A DNA stretch of 6,107 bases from Omnitrophica WOR_2 bacterium GWA2_47_8 (GTDB lineage Bacteria > Omnitrophota > Gorgyraeia > Zapsychrales > GWA2-47-8), in assembly GCA_001805375.1 (NCBI GenBank), contig MHFY01000110.1, positions 40,631 to 46,737 of the forward strand, given 5' to 3'. Each line of letters starts with the position of its first letter. Position 1 is the first letter of the stretch. Under the pieces are notes generated by a model. It saw nothing but the letters and a program-made list of their open reading frames with translations. It made no database searches and had not been told where the DNA came from. Shown piece by piece: positions 1 to 6,107 of the stretch. The position numbers and the translations under genes were made by a program.

Positions 1-39
1 AAGGAAGCAAAAAGAACTAATAAATAATTTCTTAAACAT
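1..39 (-). CDS. Possible first codons of a downstream gene, 3'-partial
   Basis: An ATG at 39-37 opens a frame that runs to the left edge and reads MFKKLFISSFCFL. Two lysines followed by a hydrophobic run resemble the start of a secretion or lipoprotein signal peptide. It would start 49 bases after the immunity stop, on the same strand. No Shine-Dalgarno sequence precedes it, and only 13 codons are visible in AT-rich DNA that favours such residues by chance, so this is a weak call. Confidence 0.22.
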   Translation of the reverse strand, partial: MFKKLFISSFCFL

Positions 40-88
40 TTAAATTGATAATTCGGGTCCCGTTACACGTCCCGGGAGTTTTGATGAA
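40..88 (-). other. Intergenic spacer with GC-rich repeated CGGGAC patch
   Basis: This short spacer follows the immunity stop codon. On the minus strand it holds CGGGACGTGTAACGGGAC (74-57), two copies of CGGGAC at a 12-base period inside otherwise AT-rich DNA. Two mutually exclusive 4-bp hairpins are possible (CCCG 76-73 with CGGG 62-59, or CGGG 74-71 with CCCG 57-54). Neither is followed by a T-run, so I do not call a terminator. Confidence 0.4.
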
Positions 89-499
89 CTATTCCAAACT
101 TAAAAAATCAGGACAATATTCTTTTAAAGCTTGGGCATACTTACTTAAAACTTCCTTTAGAACGAAAGGATTTTTTAAATATTCGTTTATGGAAGGCTTA
201 GAAAAAACCAAGTTGGGACTTTTATCCTGAAGTATTGTATCTAAATTCATATAGTATTTCTGATTTGGATCACTCTTTAAGATTGGATAGGGCGGTAGCT
301 TATTCTTGATCAATCTAATGATTTCAACTTCGACGCCAGCTTCTCTTAGTGAATAACTTATACGTATGGCAACAGTTTTTTTCATATATGTAAGACTTTC
401 CGTAAAGACATCATTTTCATACTGAGGCTGGTTAAAATTAAACTCTTTATTAAGATAACAAAAATAATTAAGTGCTAAATCCCTAAATTCCATTGTCAT
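89..499 (-). CDS. Putative cognate immunity protein
   Basis: This 136-residue protein has no signal peptide or membrane segment, so it is probably cytoplasmic, as expected for a protein that neutralises a toxin delivered into or made in the cell. Its ATG (499-497) overlaps the RHS stop codon as ATGA, so the two genes are co-transcribed and probably coupled. A second in-frame ATG at 493 is an equally possible start. Predicted layout is an N-terminal helix (LALNYFCYLNKEF), two adjacent beta strands (TVAIRISYSLREAGVEVEIIRL, about residues 42-63) and a C-terminal helix (VLSKYAQALKEY). That helix-strand-strand-helix order is common among small immunity proteins, but I cannot name the family. Charge is balanced (17 acidic, 17 basic). 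GC is about 31%, well below the RHS scaffold, so the gene probably arrived with the toxin tip. The coding call is firm; the immunity role rests on position. Confidence 0.82.
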   Translation of the reverse strand: MTMEFRDLALNYFCYLNKEFNFNQPQYENDVFTESLTYMKKTVAIRISYSLREAGVEVEIIRLIKNKLPPYPILKSDPNQKYYMNLDTILQDKSPNLVFSKPSINEYLKNPFVLKEVLSKYAQALKEYCPDFLSLE

Positions 500-3400
500 T
501 TAACTCCTAATTTCTTTAGAATTCCAGCCTCAGCTCGATAAAAAATACTAATAGCCTTTTTATCTTTAGGCCCGATATCAATAACTCTGTACCCGCTTTT
601 AACCTTTCCTGTAAGCCAATCAATGTTTGCTCGTAAAGCATTTCTTAAGCCTCCCATTTGTTGGATCGTCTGGGTAGGACTATAATATTCGGCACCTATC
701 CTCTTGGCAAAAGGTATTACTCGATTAGTCATGTCTTCACCAATAACGATGGTTTTTTCACCGACAGAGCAAAATCCTGCTGCCTTTTTAGCAAATGTTC
801 CAGCACCTCCTATAGGAACGATTATTGCTCCTGCTTCCAGCAGTTTCTCCGGATGAGTTAAATAGGAGGGCATAAATATTTCAGTTTTCTTAAAACTCTC
901 CTTTAATAGCATTTCCCACAGATTACTATTATTGATTACTGGACTTAATCCATACGGATCCACCCAATTCACGGGTGAATTCCAGACGTAGCCATAAAGA
1001 TTCATCGAATCGAAATACCCCAATGGATCTCGTTGAGTGAACCTTCCGATCTTCCAATCGTACGGGCGTGCCCTGTAATGATAAATTCCACTCTCCTGAT
1101 CCAATCTCCGGCCGGTAAAGAAAAACGGATTGCCGATGGCGGAAGTCCGCGACGGCTGGCCGTAGACATCGTAGTCGTACGACTCAACAACCGCGCCTGC
1201 CGCGTTGGTGATGTCGGTGACGCTACCGAGGCCGTCATAATGATAGCAATACGTCGAGCCGCCACGAGTCATGGTCAGCACTTCATCAATATTATCGCCG
1301 TAGACATAATCGGCGGCCAAAGCGCCGATTGCGTCCCTCTCTTCTATTTCCTCATCGCCGTCGTAGATGAAATACGTGGTATTGGCGCTGACGGTTTTTG
1401 ATATTCTCCTGTTAAATCCGTCATAGCTGTATGCTGATGCCTGATTGCTGACCCCTGACAATCGATTCTCCTCATCATACACATACGTGTTGACGCCGTC
1501 ATTGGTCAAATTCCCATTATTGTCGTACGAATACGTCTGCGCGCCCACGCGGGTATATTGATTCAAATTATTCGGCACGTACAGCGTCCCATCGGCATTC
1601 AAACGGTTCGCCGCCAGGTCATACGTATATGAATGAGTTTGTGATCCGCTGACTCCCGTGAGCTCATAAATATTATTATAGTTGTAACTGAAACTCTGAT
1701 TCCCTGCCGGCCTGGTGACCTGCAAGGCCTTTCGGTTGCCTACATTGTCATAGAGCGTGTAATTAAACTGCGAAAAGGGGGTCGGCTGGCCTAAAACCAG
1801 ATTCGTCACTGAACCAAATTGATTTGCCATATCATACCCGTACATCGCGCCCTGCAGAGGATTGGTCATGAATCCTTTCGCCGTCCGTCGGTCCAACGGG
1901 TCATACATGTATTGCAGAAGGTGCGTTGTCCCGATGAACACATCCTGTAATCGATCATTGGCGTTGGGCAAAGTGGCCACGGTCTTTCCGGAAGGATACT
2001 GTAAGGAAGTTCGGTTGCCGACTTTGTCGTAGCCGTAAGTCAGGATAAAAGGACTTAAGGAACCGAGAATTTGAGTATTAGTGCGGACCCGGCTTAAGTT
2101 GTCGTAGGTGAAAGCATTATTGCTGATGTTATTGTTTGTATGCCGAGCCGAAGTCAACCGCGAACCCAAATCATATCCGTAGGTGATATTCAAAGCTGAC
2201 GTGGCCGGAAAGCGTTTAGCGATAAGACGATTAAGGGCGTCATAATCGTACTCCATCACCCGTGGGCTTGCCGGCCGGCTGTGCGTCAAGCGTATCAAAT
2301 TCGAATTCTTGTCATATTCATGGAGTGTATTCTTTGTGTCGGCGTAGGTCATCGTTGACAACCGGTCAAATAGATCAAAATCGTACGCGGTAACATTCGT
2401 ATTGCCGTCTTGGATCGCGCGCAAATTACCGTTATTATCATAGAGGTATTCCGTAATGCCGCGGACGGGAGAATTCGCGTCTTTGATCCTGAATAAAAGA
2501 TTACGCTCATCGTATTCGTATTCGGTCAGATGATTTTCCGCGTCAAGAACGGATTTCAAATTTTCATTTAAGTCGTAATCCAAAATTGTGACACGGCTCA
2601 ACGGATCAGTGATCGTCCTTAAATTATCGATATTGTTATAGCCGAACCGCGTGACCTGCCACACCGTCGCGGCCTGGTCGGCCTGGCGCTCCAGCCGCTC
2701 TAGATTCCCGGCGGCGTCGTAAAAATATTTCGTCAGAAAATTCAAGGGATTGCGCTCATCGGTCAAGCGGTTCATATTGTCAAAGATTAAGCGCGTGATC
2801 CTGTTCTCCGCGTCAGTGATCTGGTTCGGGTTACCGTACTGGTCGTAGCCGAATAATGTGACCGCGTTAATACCGGTCTGGTCCTGGATGATCTGCCGCA
2901 GATTCCCCTGCGTACCCAAGGTTCCCATGAGCGGATAATAGGTGTAATTTGTCAAAATCCGGTTGGGGTCATCGATTTCCGTGATTTGACCGTTGGCATT
3001 GTAACGGAACCATACCGTCGGACTCCCACCGGTCACCGCGGGATAAACGATCCGCACCAAATTTCCTTTCGTCCCGTAGCGCGGGTCGGTGGTGGGCAGT
3101 TCGTAATCATAGGTGGCGGTTGTGACGCGGCCTAAGGCATCGGTTATAATTTTTATTTGATTGAAACGTGATTCATAAGTGAATGTCATCGCAATATCGT
3201 TGGTATTATTATCCGGATTTGTCATGTTGGTTTTGCGGCGGATCTCCAGAACGTTCCCCCTCGCGCGGGCGTTGGTGTTGCCCGCATCATAAACAAATTT
3301 AACGCCGTTGTTTTTCGGATAAATGATCTCACTGGGGTCCCCATCCGTGTTGCGGGACGTCGTTGTCCGCCGGCCGCTGGGATCGATCTTTATTGTATCG

Positions 3401-6107
3401 GCGCCGAATTTATCGGTAACATACCGGTTCCTTCTGTTATTACCGTCCGTGAAGCTTGCCTCAACTGAGGCAGGCCTTATCACCGGCAAGGGATTTGTCC
3501 TTGTCCCCTGGCCTCTGGCTATGTCAGCGACTCCTATTGTTTCGCTGGGAGCGATCAAGCGCGTCGAGCCGTCCGGCCGCCGGCTTTGAGTATTGCGCCC
3601 GGCAAAATTGTAATCATAACTGGTAATGAAATTGCGCTTCGACCTCTGCGAGCGGAGGCGGTGATTGGCATCATAGCCGAAGTCCCTGAACCTTCCATCC
3701 GGATCAATGATACGGATCAAATCCCCGGTATTGAGATCACGCGTAAAGCGTGTCATTCGTCCGTTGGGGTCAACAATGTTATCAAGATACGCGCCGACAT
3801 AGTTAAACGTTGTAACTAAACCAACCGGGTCGGTTATTGTCCGGATCCGATTTTGGGCATCGTAGGCGTAAGCCGTGGCATTGCCGTTTCGATCGACCAT
3901 CGAAGTTTGATAACCGTTCGCGTCGAAATTGATCTGCGTCCCGTCCTTGAAAGCGCGGGTAAAGGTGCCGTTCAGATTCTGCACAAGCGTGGAAAAATCA
4001 CCCGGCGGGGTTAAAAATCCGTTTTGTCCGCTGGGCTGCCAGAGCATGACCGAAGCGCTCAAACTGACACCTGAACTATTGACTGAAGCCAAATCCGGAT
4101 AGTTGTCATTATTAAAATCTCCCGAGGCCATGTGTCCGGGAATTTTTCGCATATCCGCGGAATTTCTAAATGTAAACGGCCCCAAAAATGTGCCGTCTCC
4201 TTGGCCTAACAGAACAAAAAACCTGTTCGAACCGGTAATGATCTCATCCGGATAAGCCAAGTCTAATTTTCCGTCCTGATTGAAATCTTCGAGTATAAAG
4301 TCACTCCCCTGCCGGGTTGTCGAAGTAAACCTTCTATTCTGAGAGGGGAAATTGCCGTTGCCGCTTCCCAGCCAAACACTGAATCCGCTTATATTATTTT
4401 GTGCGGCATAGGTAACAATGTCGAGAATGGAATCATTATTAAAATCTCCCAGATACGATTTTAAACCCTCGCCGCTGGGGAAATAATTGATTGTCGACAA
4501 ATAAGTAAAATTACCCGTTCCATTGCCTTTCCAAATGCTTGTGCCGCCCACCTGTTCGTGCCCCGTAATGATGTCCGGGATATTATCGCCATCCATATCC
4601 CCTTCATCGACCGACCAAGATGAATTGAAACCGTTTGTCGCGAATGTCTGCGATAGTGTAAAGCCGCCTTGACCGTTGCCCAGAAGCACGGATACGCCCT
4701 CGCTTATCCGGGGAAAAACACTTCGATAAAGGATACTGGCCACGGCGATATCTTTTCGGCCGTCGCGGTTAAAATCGCCGGAAGACGCGAAGCTGACACC
4801 CGGGACAACAATAGTCGTGCCGTTGTTCATAAACCCACCCAGCCCGTTTCCCAATAAGGTTTCGATCGTATTCCCGGCCACTCGACCGTTAGGGACAACG
4901 GCATCCAAAATACCGTCATTGTTGAAATCATCAAGGACCTGCGGACCTGAAGTGCTGGTCTGCATACTGTTCGCGCTCGCATGAAAAGTAAAATTTCCCG
5001 TCCCATTTCCCAGAAAAGATTTCAACACATACGGCGACGGGTTCCAATCCACAAAGGTCAGATCGGCATTTTGATCCCTATTGAGATCCGCGGCTTGAAC
5101 ATAGTACGGAACAGTTAAATTGGAAGTGAATTCCATGGGATTCGAAAATCCGCCGAATCCTTTGATAAATACGACGGTCGAACCGTCTCCTTCCTCTATT
5201 AACGCGCTGCCGTCATACTGGATGCTTAATTTCTGTAAACCATCCAGTGTCCAGCCGGCACCAAAAGGACTATTCTGCTGATTATTGACGATGACATTAC
5301 CGGCTAGAACAGTTGAAATGGACGAAGCCAAATAATTGTTTGTTAGAAATAATTTATATGGATAGCGCCCCGTTGGGAATGTGCTGCCGTCAAATTGTAC
5401 AACCTGCCGGATGGTTTCGTCTTGATTGCCGTTTAATGTACTTGTATTGGTAAAAATCTCCTGTCCCTGACTGACATTAGCGACCTCTAACTTGGCGGAA
5501 ACGGTTTGAGGAACGGCTGAAATACGAGGGATCGTCGTATCCATACTGATCGTCGGTTGGGGATCCGCGTGCAAACTGTGATAATAAAGGCGTAAATTCC
5601 TTTCCTGGCCCAATGAACGATAACCAACCAAGTCATGCGCAACCGTCAAATCTCCTGAACTGACAGCTGTTTGAGAGCCTGTGCATTCCTTATGGCAGCG
5701 CGGGAAGCTCTTATTAAAATCATTATTTTCATTATCATTGGCCCTGGCGGACGGCGGCATCATAAAATGCCAGTCGGTGGCGCGGATCCCTCCCACGATC
5801 GTGTCGATGGCCGATCCGCCGGCATTGACTCTTCCCTTTCCTACCGCGACAAAAGCACCGGTCCCGGCTTCCAGAGACCATAATTCTGTTTCCGAGCCGG
5901 GCCTCAAGTTATCAGGGTTAGGGAAGGTGATAGGCACGGGTGTGGCAAAAGTTACACCGACCGGCTGGATCGTAATAACTAATCCCGGCTTAAGCTGAGA
6001 GGGCATGGAAGCCGGCGCCAAACTATTAGGAACGATCGAAATCGACATCGGGCCGGAATAATTGACAGGCGGGTTGCCGATCTTGGCCGTATTCGGCGGT
6101 ATGGTCA
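496..6107 (-). CDS. RHS/YD-repeat polymorphic toxin with FG-GAP propeller, 5'-partial
   Basis: This is a very large secreted-type RHS protein that presents a C-terminal toxin. Numbered from the Met at 6048 (1850 residues), it shows a ZU5-like beta region (about 1-99, ending DWHFMMPP), an RHS entry segment with SLGQ, GAGW (263-266) and GDGS, seven FG-GAP repeats (296-680), DRNGN at 719, nearly thirty YD repeats, an RHS core ending in DPYGL (1697-1701) and a 149-residue tip. The frame stays open for 19 more codons to the right edge, with no stop and no Shine-Dalgarno sequence before 6048, so the true start and any signal peptide lie outside the window. Only four cysteines are present: C118 and C122 (a CxxxC pair), C1601 and C1760. 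Its TGA stop overlaps the ATG of the next gene, which suggests translational coupling. RHS family membership is certain; export and toxin activity are inferred from the family. Confidence 0.96.
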   Translation of the reverse strand, partial: TIPPNTAKIGNPPVNYSGPMSISIVPNSLAPASMPSQLKPGLVITIQPVGVTFATPVPITFPNPDNLRPGSETELWSLEAGTGAFVAVGKGRVNAGGSAIDTIVGGIRATDWHFMMPPSARANDNENNDFNKSFPRCHKECTGSQTAVSSGDLTVAHDLVGYRSLGQERNLRLYYHSLHADPQPTISMDTTIPRISAVPQTVSAKLEVANVSQGQEIFTNTSTLNGNQDETIRQVVQFDGSTFPTGRYPYKLFLTNNYLASSISTVLAGNVIVNNQQNSPFGAGWTLDGLQKLSIQYDGSALIEEGDGSTVVFIKGFGGFSNPMEFTSNLTVPYYVQAADLNRDQNADLTFVDWNPSPYVLKSFLGNGTGNFTFHASANSMQTSTSGPQVLDDFNNDGILDAVVPNGRVAGNTIETLLGNGLGGFMNNGTTIVVPGVSFASSGDFNRDGRKDIAVASILYRSVFPRISEGVSVLLGNGQGGFTLSQTFATNGFNSSWSVDEGDMDGDNIPDIITGHEQVGGTSIWKGNGTGNFTYLSTINYFPSGEGLKSYLGDFNNDSILDIVTYAAQNNISGFSVWLGSGNGNFPSQNRRFTSTTRQGSDFILEDFNQDGKLDLAYPDEIITGSNRFFVLLGQGDGTFLGPFTFRNSADMRKIPGHMASGDFNNDNYPDLASVNSSGVSLSASVMLWQPSGQNGFLTPPGDFSTLVQNLNGTFTRAFKDGTQINFDANGYQTSMVDRNGNATAYAYDAQNRIRTITDPVGLVTTFNYVGAYLDNIVDPNGRMTRFTRDLNTGDLIRIIDPDGRFRDFGYDANHRLRSQRSKRNFITSYDYNFAGRNTQSRRPDGSTRLIAPSETIGVADIARGQGTRTNPLPVIRPASVEASFTDGNNRRNRYVTDKFGADTIKIDPSGRRTTTSRNTDGDPSEIIYPKNNGVKFVYDAGNTNARARGNVLEIRRKTNMTNPDNNTNDIAMTFTYESRFNQIKIITDALGRVTTATYDYELPTTDPRYGTKGNLVRIVYPAVTGGSPTVWFRYNANGQITEIDDPNRILTNYTYYPLMGTLGTQGNLRQIIQDQTGINAVTLFGYDQYGNPNQITDAENRITRLIFDNMNRLTDERNPLNFLTKYFYDAAGNLERLERQADQAATVWQVTRFGYNNIDNLRTITDPLSRVTILDYDLNENLKSVLDAENHLTEYEYDERNLLFRIKDANSPVRGITEYLYDNNGNLRAIQDGNTNVTAYDFDLFDRLSTMTYADTKNTLHEYDKNSNLIRLTHSRPASPRVMEYDYDALNRLIAKRFPATSALNITYGYDLGSRLTSARHTNNNISNNAFTYDNLSRVRTNTQILGSLSPFILTYGYDKVGNRTSLQYPSGKTVATLPNANDRLQDVFIGTTHLLQYMYDPLDRRTAKGFMTNPLQGAMYGYDMANQFGSVTNLVLGQPTPFSQFNYTLYDNVGNRKALQVTRPAGNQSFSYNYNNIYELTGVSGSQTHSYTYDLAANRLNADGTLYVPNNLNQYTRVGAQTYSYDNNGNLTNDGVNTYVYDEENRLSGVSNQASAYSYDGFNRRISKTVSANTTYFIYDGDEEIEERDAIGALAADYVYGDNIDEVLTMTRGGSTYCYHYDGLGSVTDITNAAGAVVESYDYDVYGQPSRTSAIGNPFFFTGRRLDQESGIYHYRARPYDWKIGRFTQRDPLGYFDSMNLYGYVWNSPVNWVDPYGLSPVINNSNLWEMLLKESFKKTEIFMPSYLTHPEKLLEAGAIIVPIGGAGTFAKKAAGFCSVGEKTIVIGEDMTNRVIPFAKRIGAEYYSPTQTIQQMGGLRNALRANIDWLTGKVKSGYRVIDIGPKDKKAISIFYRAEAGILKKLGVK
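499..945 (-). other. Variable C-terminal toxin tip, family not named
   Basis: These are residues 1702-1850 of the RHS gene, beginning just after DPYGL. A lead segment (1702-1735) is followed by an Ala/Gly-rich hydrophobic stretch (about 1736-1759, AGAIIVPIGGAGTFAKKAA). A compact alpha/beta module comes next: strand KTIVIGEDM (1765-1773), a helix, strand AEYY (1786-1789), helix LRANIDWL, strand YRVIDIG (1820-1826) and helix YRAEAGILKKLG (1837-1848). The tip is basic (22 K/R against 13 D/E). From memory, the order GExM, NxxWL, IDIG and YxxE recurs at the ends of other RHS and secreted toxins, but I cannot attach a family name or activity. I see no HNH, AHH or deaminase motif. Its GC content is about 39%, lower than the lines counted in the core and shell. 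The toxin role is inferred from position and from the gene that follows. Confidence 0.75.
504..508 (-). promoter_or_regulatory. Shine-Dalgarno site of the immunity gene
   Basis: AGGAG lies inside the last codons of the RHS gene. It is 4 bases before the ATG at 499 and 10 bases before the in-frame ATG at 493. It supports independent translation initiation of the downstream gene but does not settle which ATG is used. I saw no convincing promoter in the tip region, so transcription probably comes from upstream of the RHS gene. Confidence 0.7.
946..1245 (-). other. RHS-associated core ending in the PxxxxDPxGL cleavage motif
   Basis: This is a domain within the RHS gene, residues 1602-1701. It contains YHYDGLGSV, TGRRLDQESGIYHYRAR, GRFTQRDPLGY (RDP at 1673-1675), NLYGYVWNSP and finally PVNWVDPYGL (1692-1701), an exact match to PxxxxDPxGL. 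In studied RHS and TcC proteins this core acts as an aspartyl autoprotease that cuts at the DPxGL end and leaves the toxin free inside the shell. The RDP aspartate D1674 and nearby D1680 are candidate acidic residues, but I cannot assign the catalytic pair from sequence alone. The motif also marks the boundary past which tips vary between strains. Confidence 0.93.
1264..3894 (-). other. YD-repeat (RHS) shell region
   Basis: This is a domain within the RHS gene, residues about 719-1595. It opens with DRNGN and then carries close to thirty YD-type units about 20-22 residues apart, such as YAYDAQNRI, FYDAAGNLERL, YLYDNNGNLRAI, YDYDALNRL and YSYDNNGNL. In characterised RHS and TcB/TcC proteins these repeats form a spiral beta-sheet that closes into a hollow shell around the C-terminal toxin. 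The repeats have diverged at the DNA level and I saw no long exact DNA duplication. The cage role is inferred from the family. Confidence 0.93.
4009..5163 (-). other. Seven FG-GAP/VCBS repeats, predicted seven-bladed beta-propeller
   Basis: This is a domain within the RHS gene, residues about 296-680. Seven calcium-loop motifs of the D-x-[ND]-x-D-type start at residues 321, 374, 425, 484, 535, 588 and 644, for example DFNNDGILD, DFNRDGRKD and DFNQDGKLD. Each is followed about 20 residues later by a glycine-rich LGNGxGxF-type turn, which is degenerate in the last repeat. The spacing is 51-59 residues, and the whole region is about 385 residues, or seven times 55. In integrin-alpha and VCBS proteins each such repeat is one propeller blade, and seven make a closed ring. 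Calcium binding and a ligand-binding or gating role are inferred from the family. Confidence 0.85.

Noticed and set aside
50..80. Rho-independent terminator after the immunity gene.
   Set aside because: The possible stems are only 4 bp and neither is followed by a T-run on the minus strand.
45..230. Plus-strand open frame of 61 codons.
   Set aside because: It lies antisense to the immunity gene, whose overlap and ribosome-binding site are much stronger evidence, and it has no recognisable protein features.
1033..1401. Plus-strand open frame of 122 codons opposite the RHS core.
   Set aside because: It is antisense to the strongly conserved RHS core codons and is a composition effect in higher-GC DNA.
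3457..3472. Perfect inverted repeat TGCCTCA-AC-TGAGGCA inside the large gene, next to a second weaker inverted repeat near 3488-3505.
   Set aside because: The protein sequence across it (NPLPVIRPASVEASFTDGN) reads as an ordinary part of this RHS subfamily as I recall it, with no sign of an inserted peptide, so I treat the palindrome as incidental. Several genome copies of the 16-mer would reopen this.
1264..3894. CRISPR array or DNA tandem repeat suggested by the regular spacing of the YD units.
   Set aside because: The periodicity is at the protein level (YD motifs every 20-22 residues); the DNA units are diverged and there are no exact repeats with unique spacers.
5671..5998. Two overlapping plus-strand open frames opposite the ZU5-like region.
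   Set aside because: They are shadows of the minus-strand coding frame, with no domain and no supporting ribosome-binding site.
6046..6048. ATG at 6048 as the true start of the RHS gene.
   Set aside because: The frame is open upstream to the window edge, no Shine-Dalgarno sequence precedes it, and the residues around it lie inside a beta domain with no signal peptide.

Overview
The window is almost entirely coding, and both confident genes read on the minus strand, right to left. It holds the 3' part of a giant RHS/YD-repeat polymorphic toxin gene, followed by a small overlapping gene that is most likely its immunity gene. The organism cannot be identified from this piece. The secreted-type architecture (ZU5-like beta region, FG-GAP propeller, YD cage) and roughly 50-60% GC in the lines of the repeat region I counted would suit an environmental Gram-negative or uncultivated bacterium. 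That is inference only; no taxonomic marker is present.

Layout from the right edge to the left edge. The large reading frame is open through the right edge, so the N-terminus lies outside the window; the ATG at 6048 is only an internal Met. Numbering residues from that Met, the protein contains: a ZU5-like beta region (about 1-99); an RHS entry segment ending in GAGW and GDGS motifs (about 125-295); seven FG-GAP/VCBS repeats about 55 residues apart (about 296-680), best read as one seven-bladed beta-propeller inserted into the RHS entry segment; a long YD-repeat shell (about 719-1595); the RHS-associated core (1602-1701), ending in an exact PxxxxDPxGL motif; and a 149-residue C-terminal tip (1702-1850) that I read as the toxin. 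The stop codon overlaps the start of a 136-codon gene (89-499) as ATGA, the expected position and coupling for an immunity gene.

Base composition changes at the cassette. The tip is about 39% GC and the immunity gene about 31%, against about 50-60% in the lines I counted upstream, which supports exchange of the tip-immunity pair onto a resident RHS scaffold. The left 88 bases hold a GC-rich patch with a repeated CGGGAC unit and possibly the first 13 codons of a further gene. In the inferred mechanism, the YD shell encloses the tip, the core releases it by self-cleavage near DPYGL, and the small downstream protein protects the producer.
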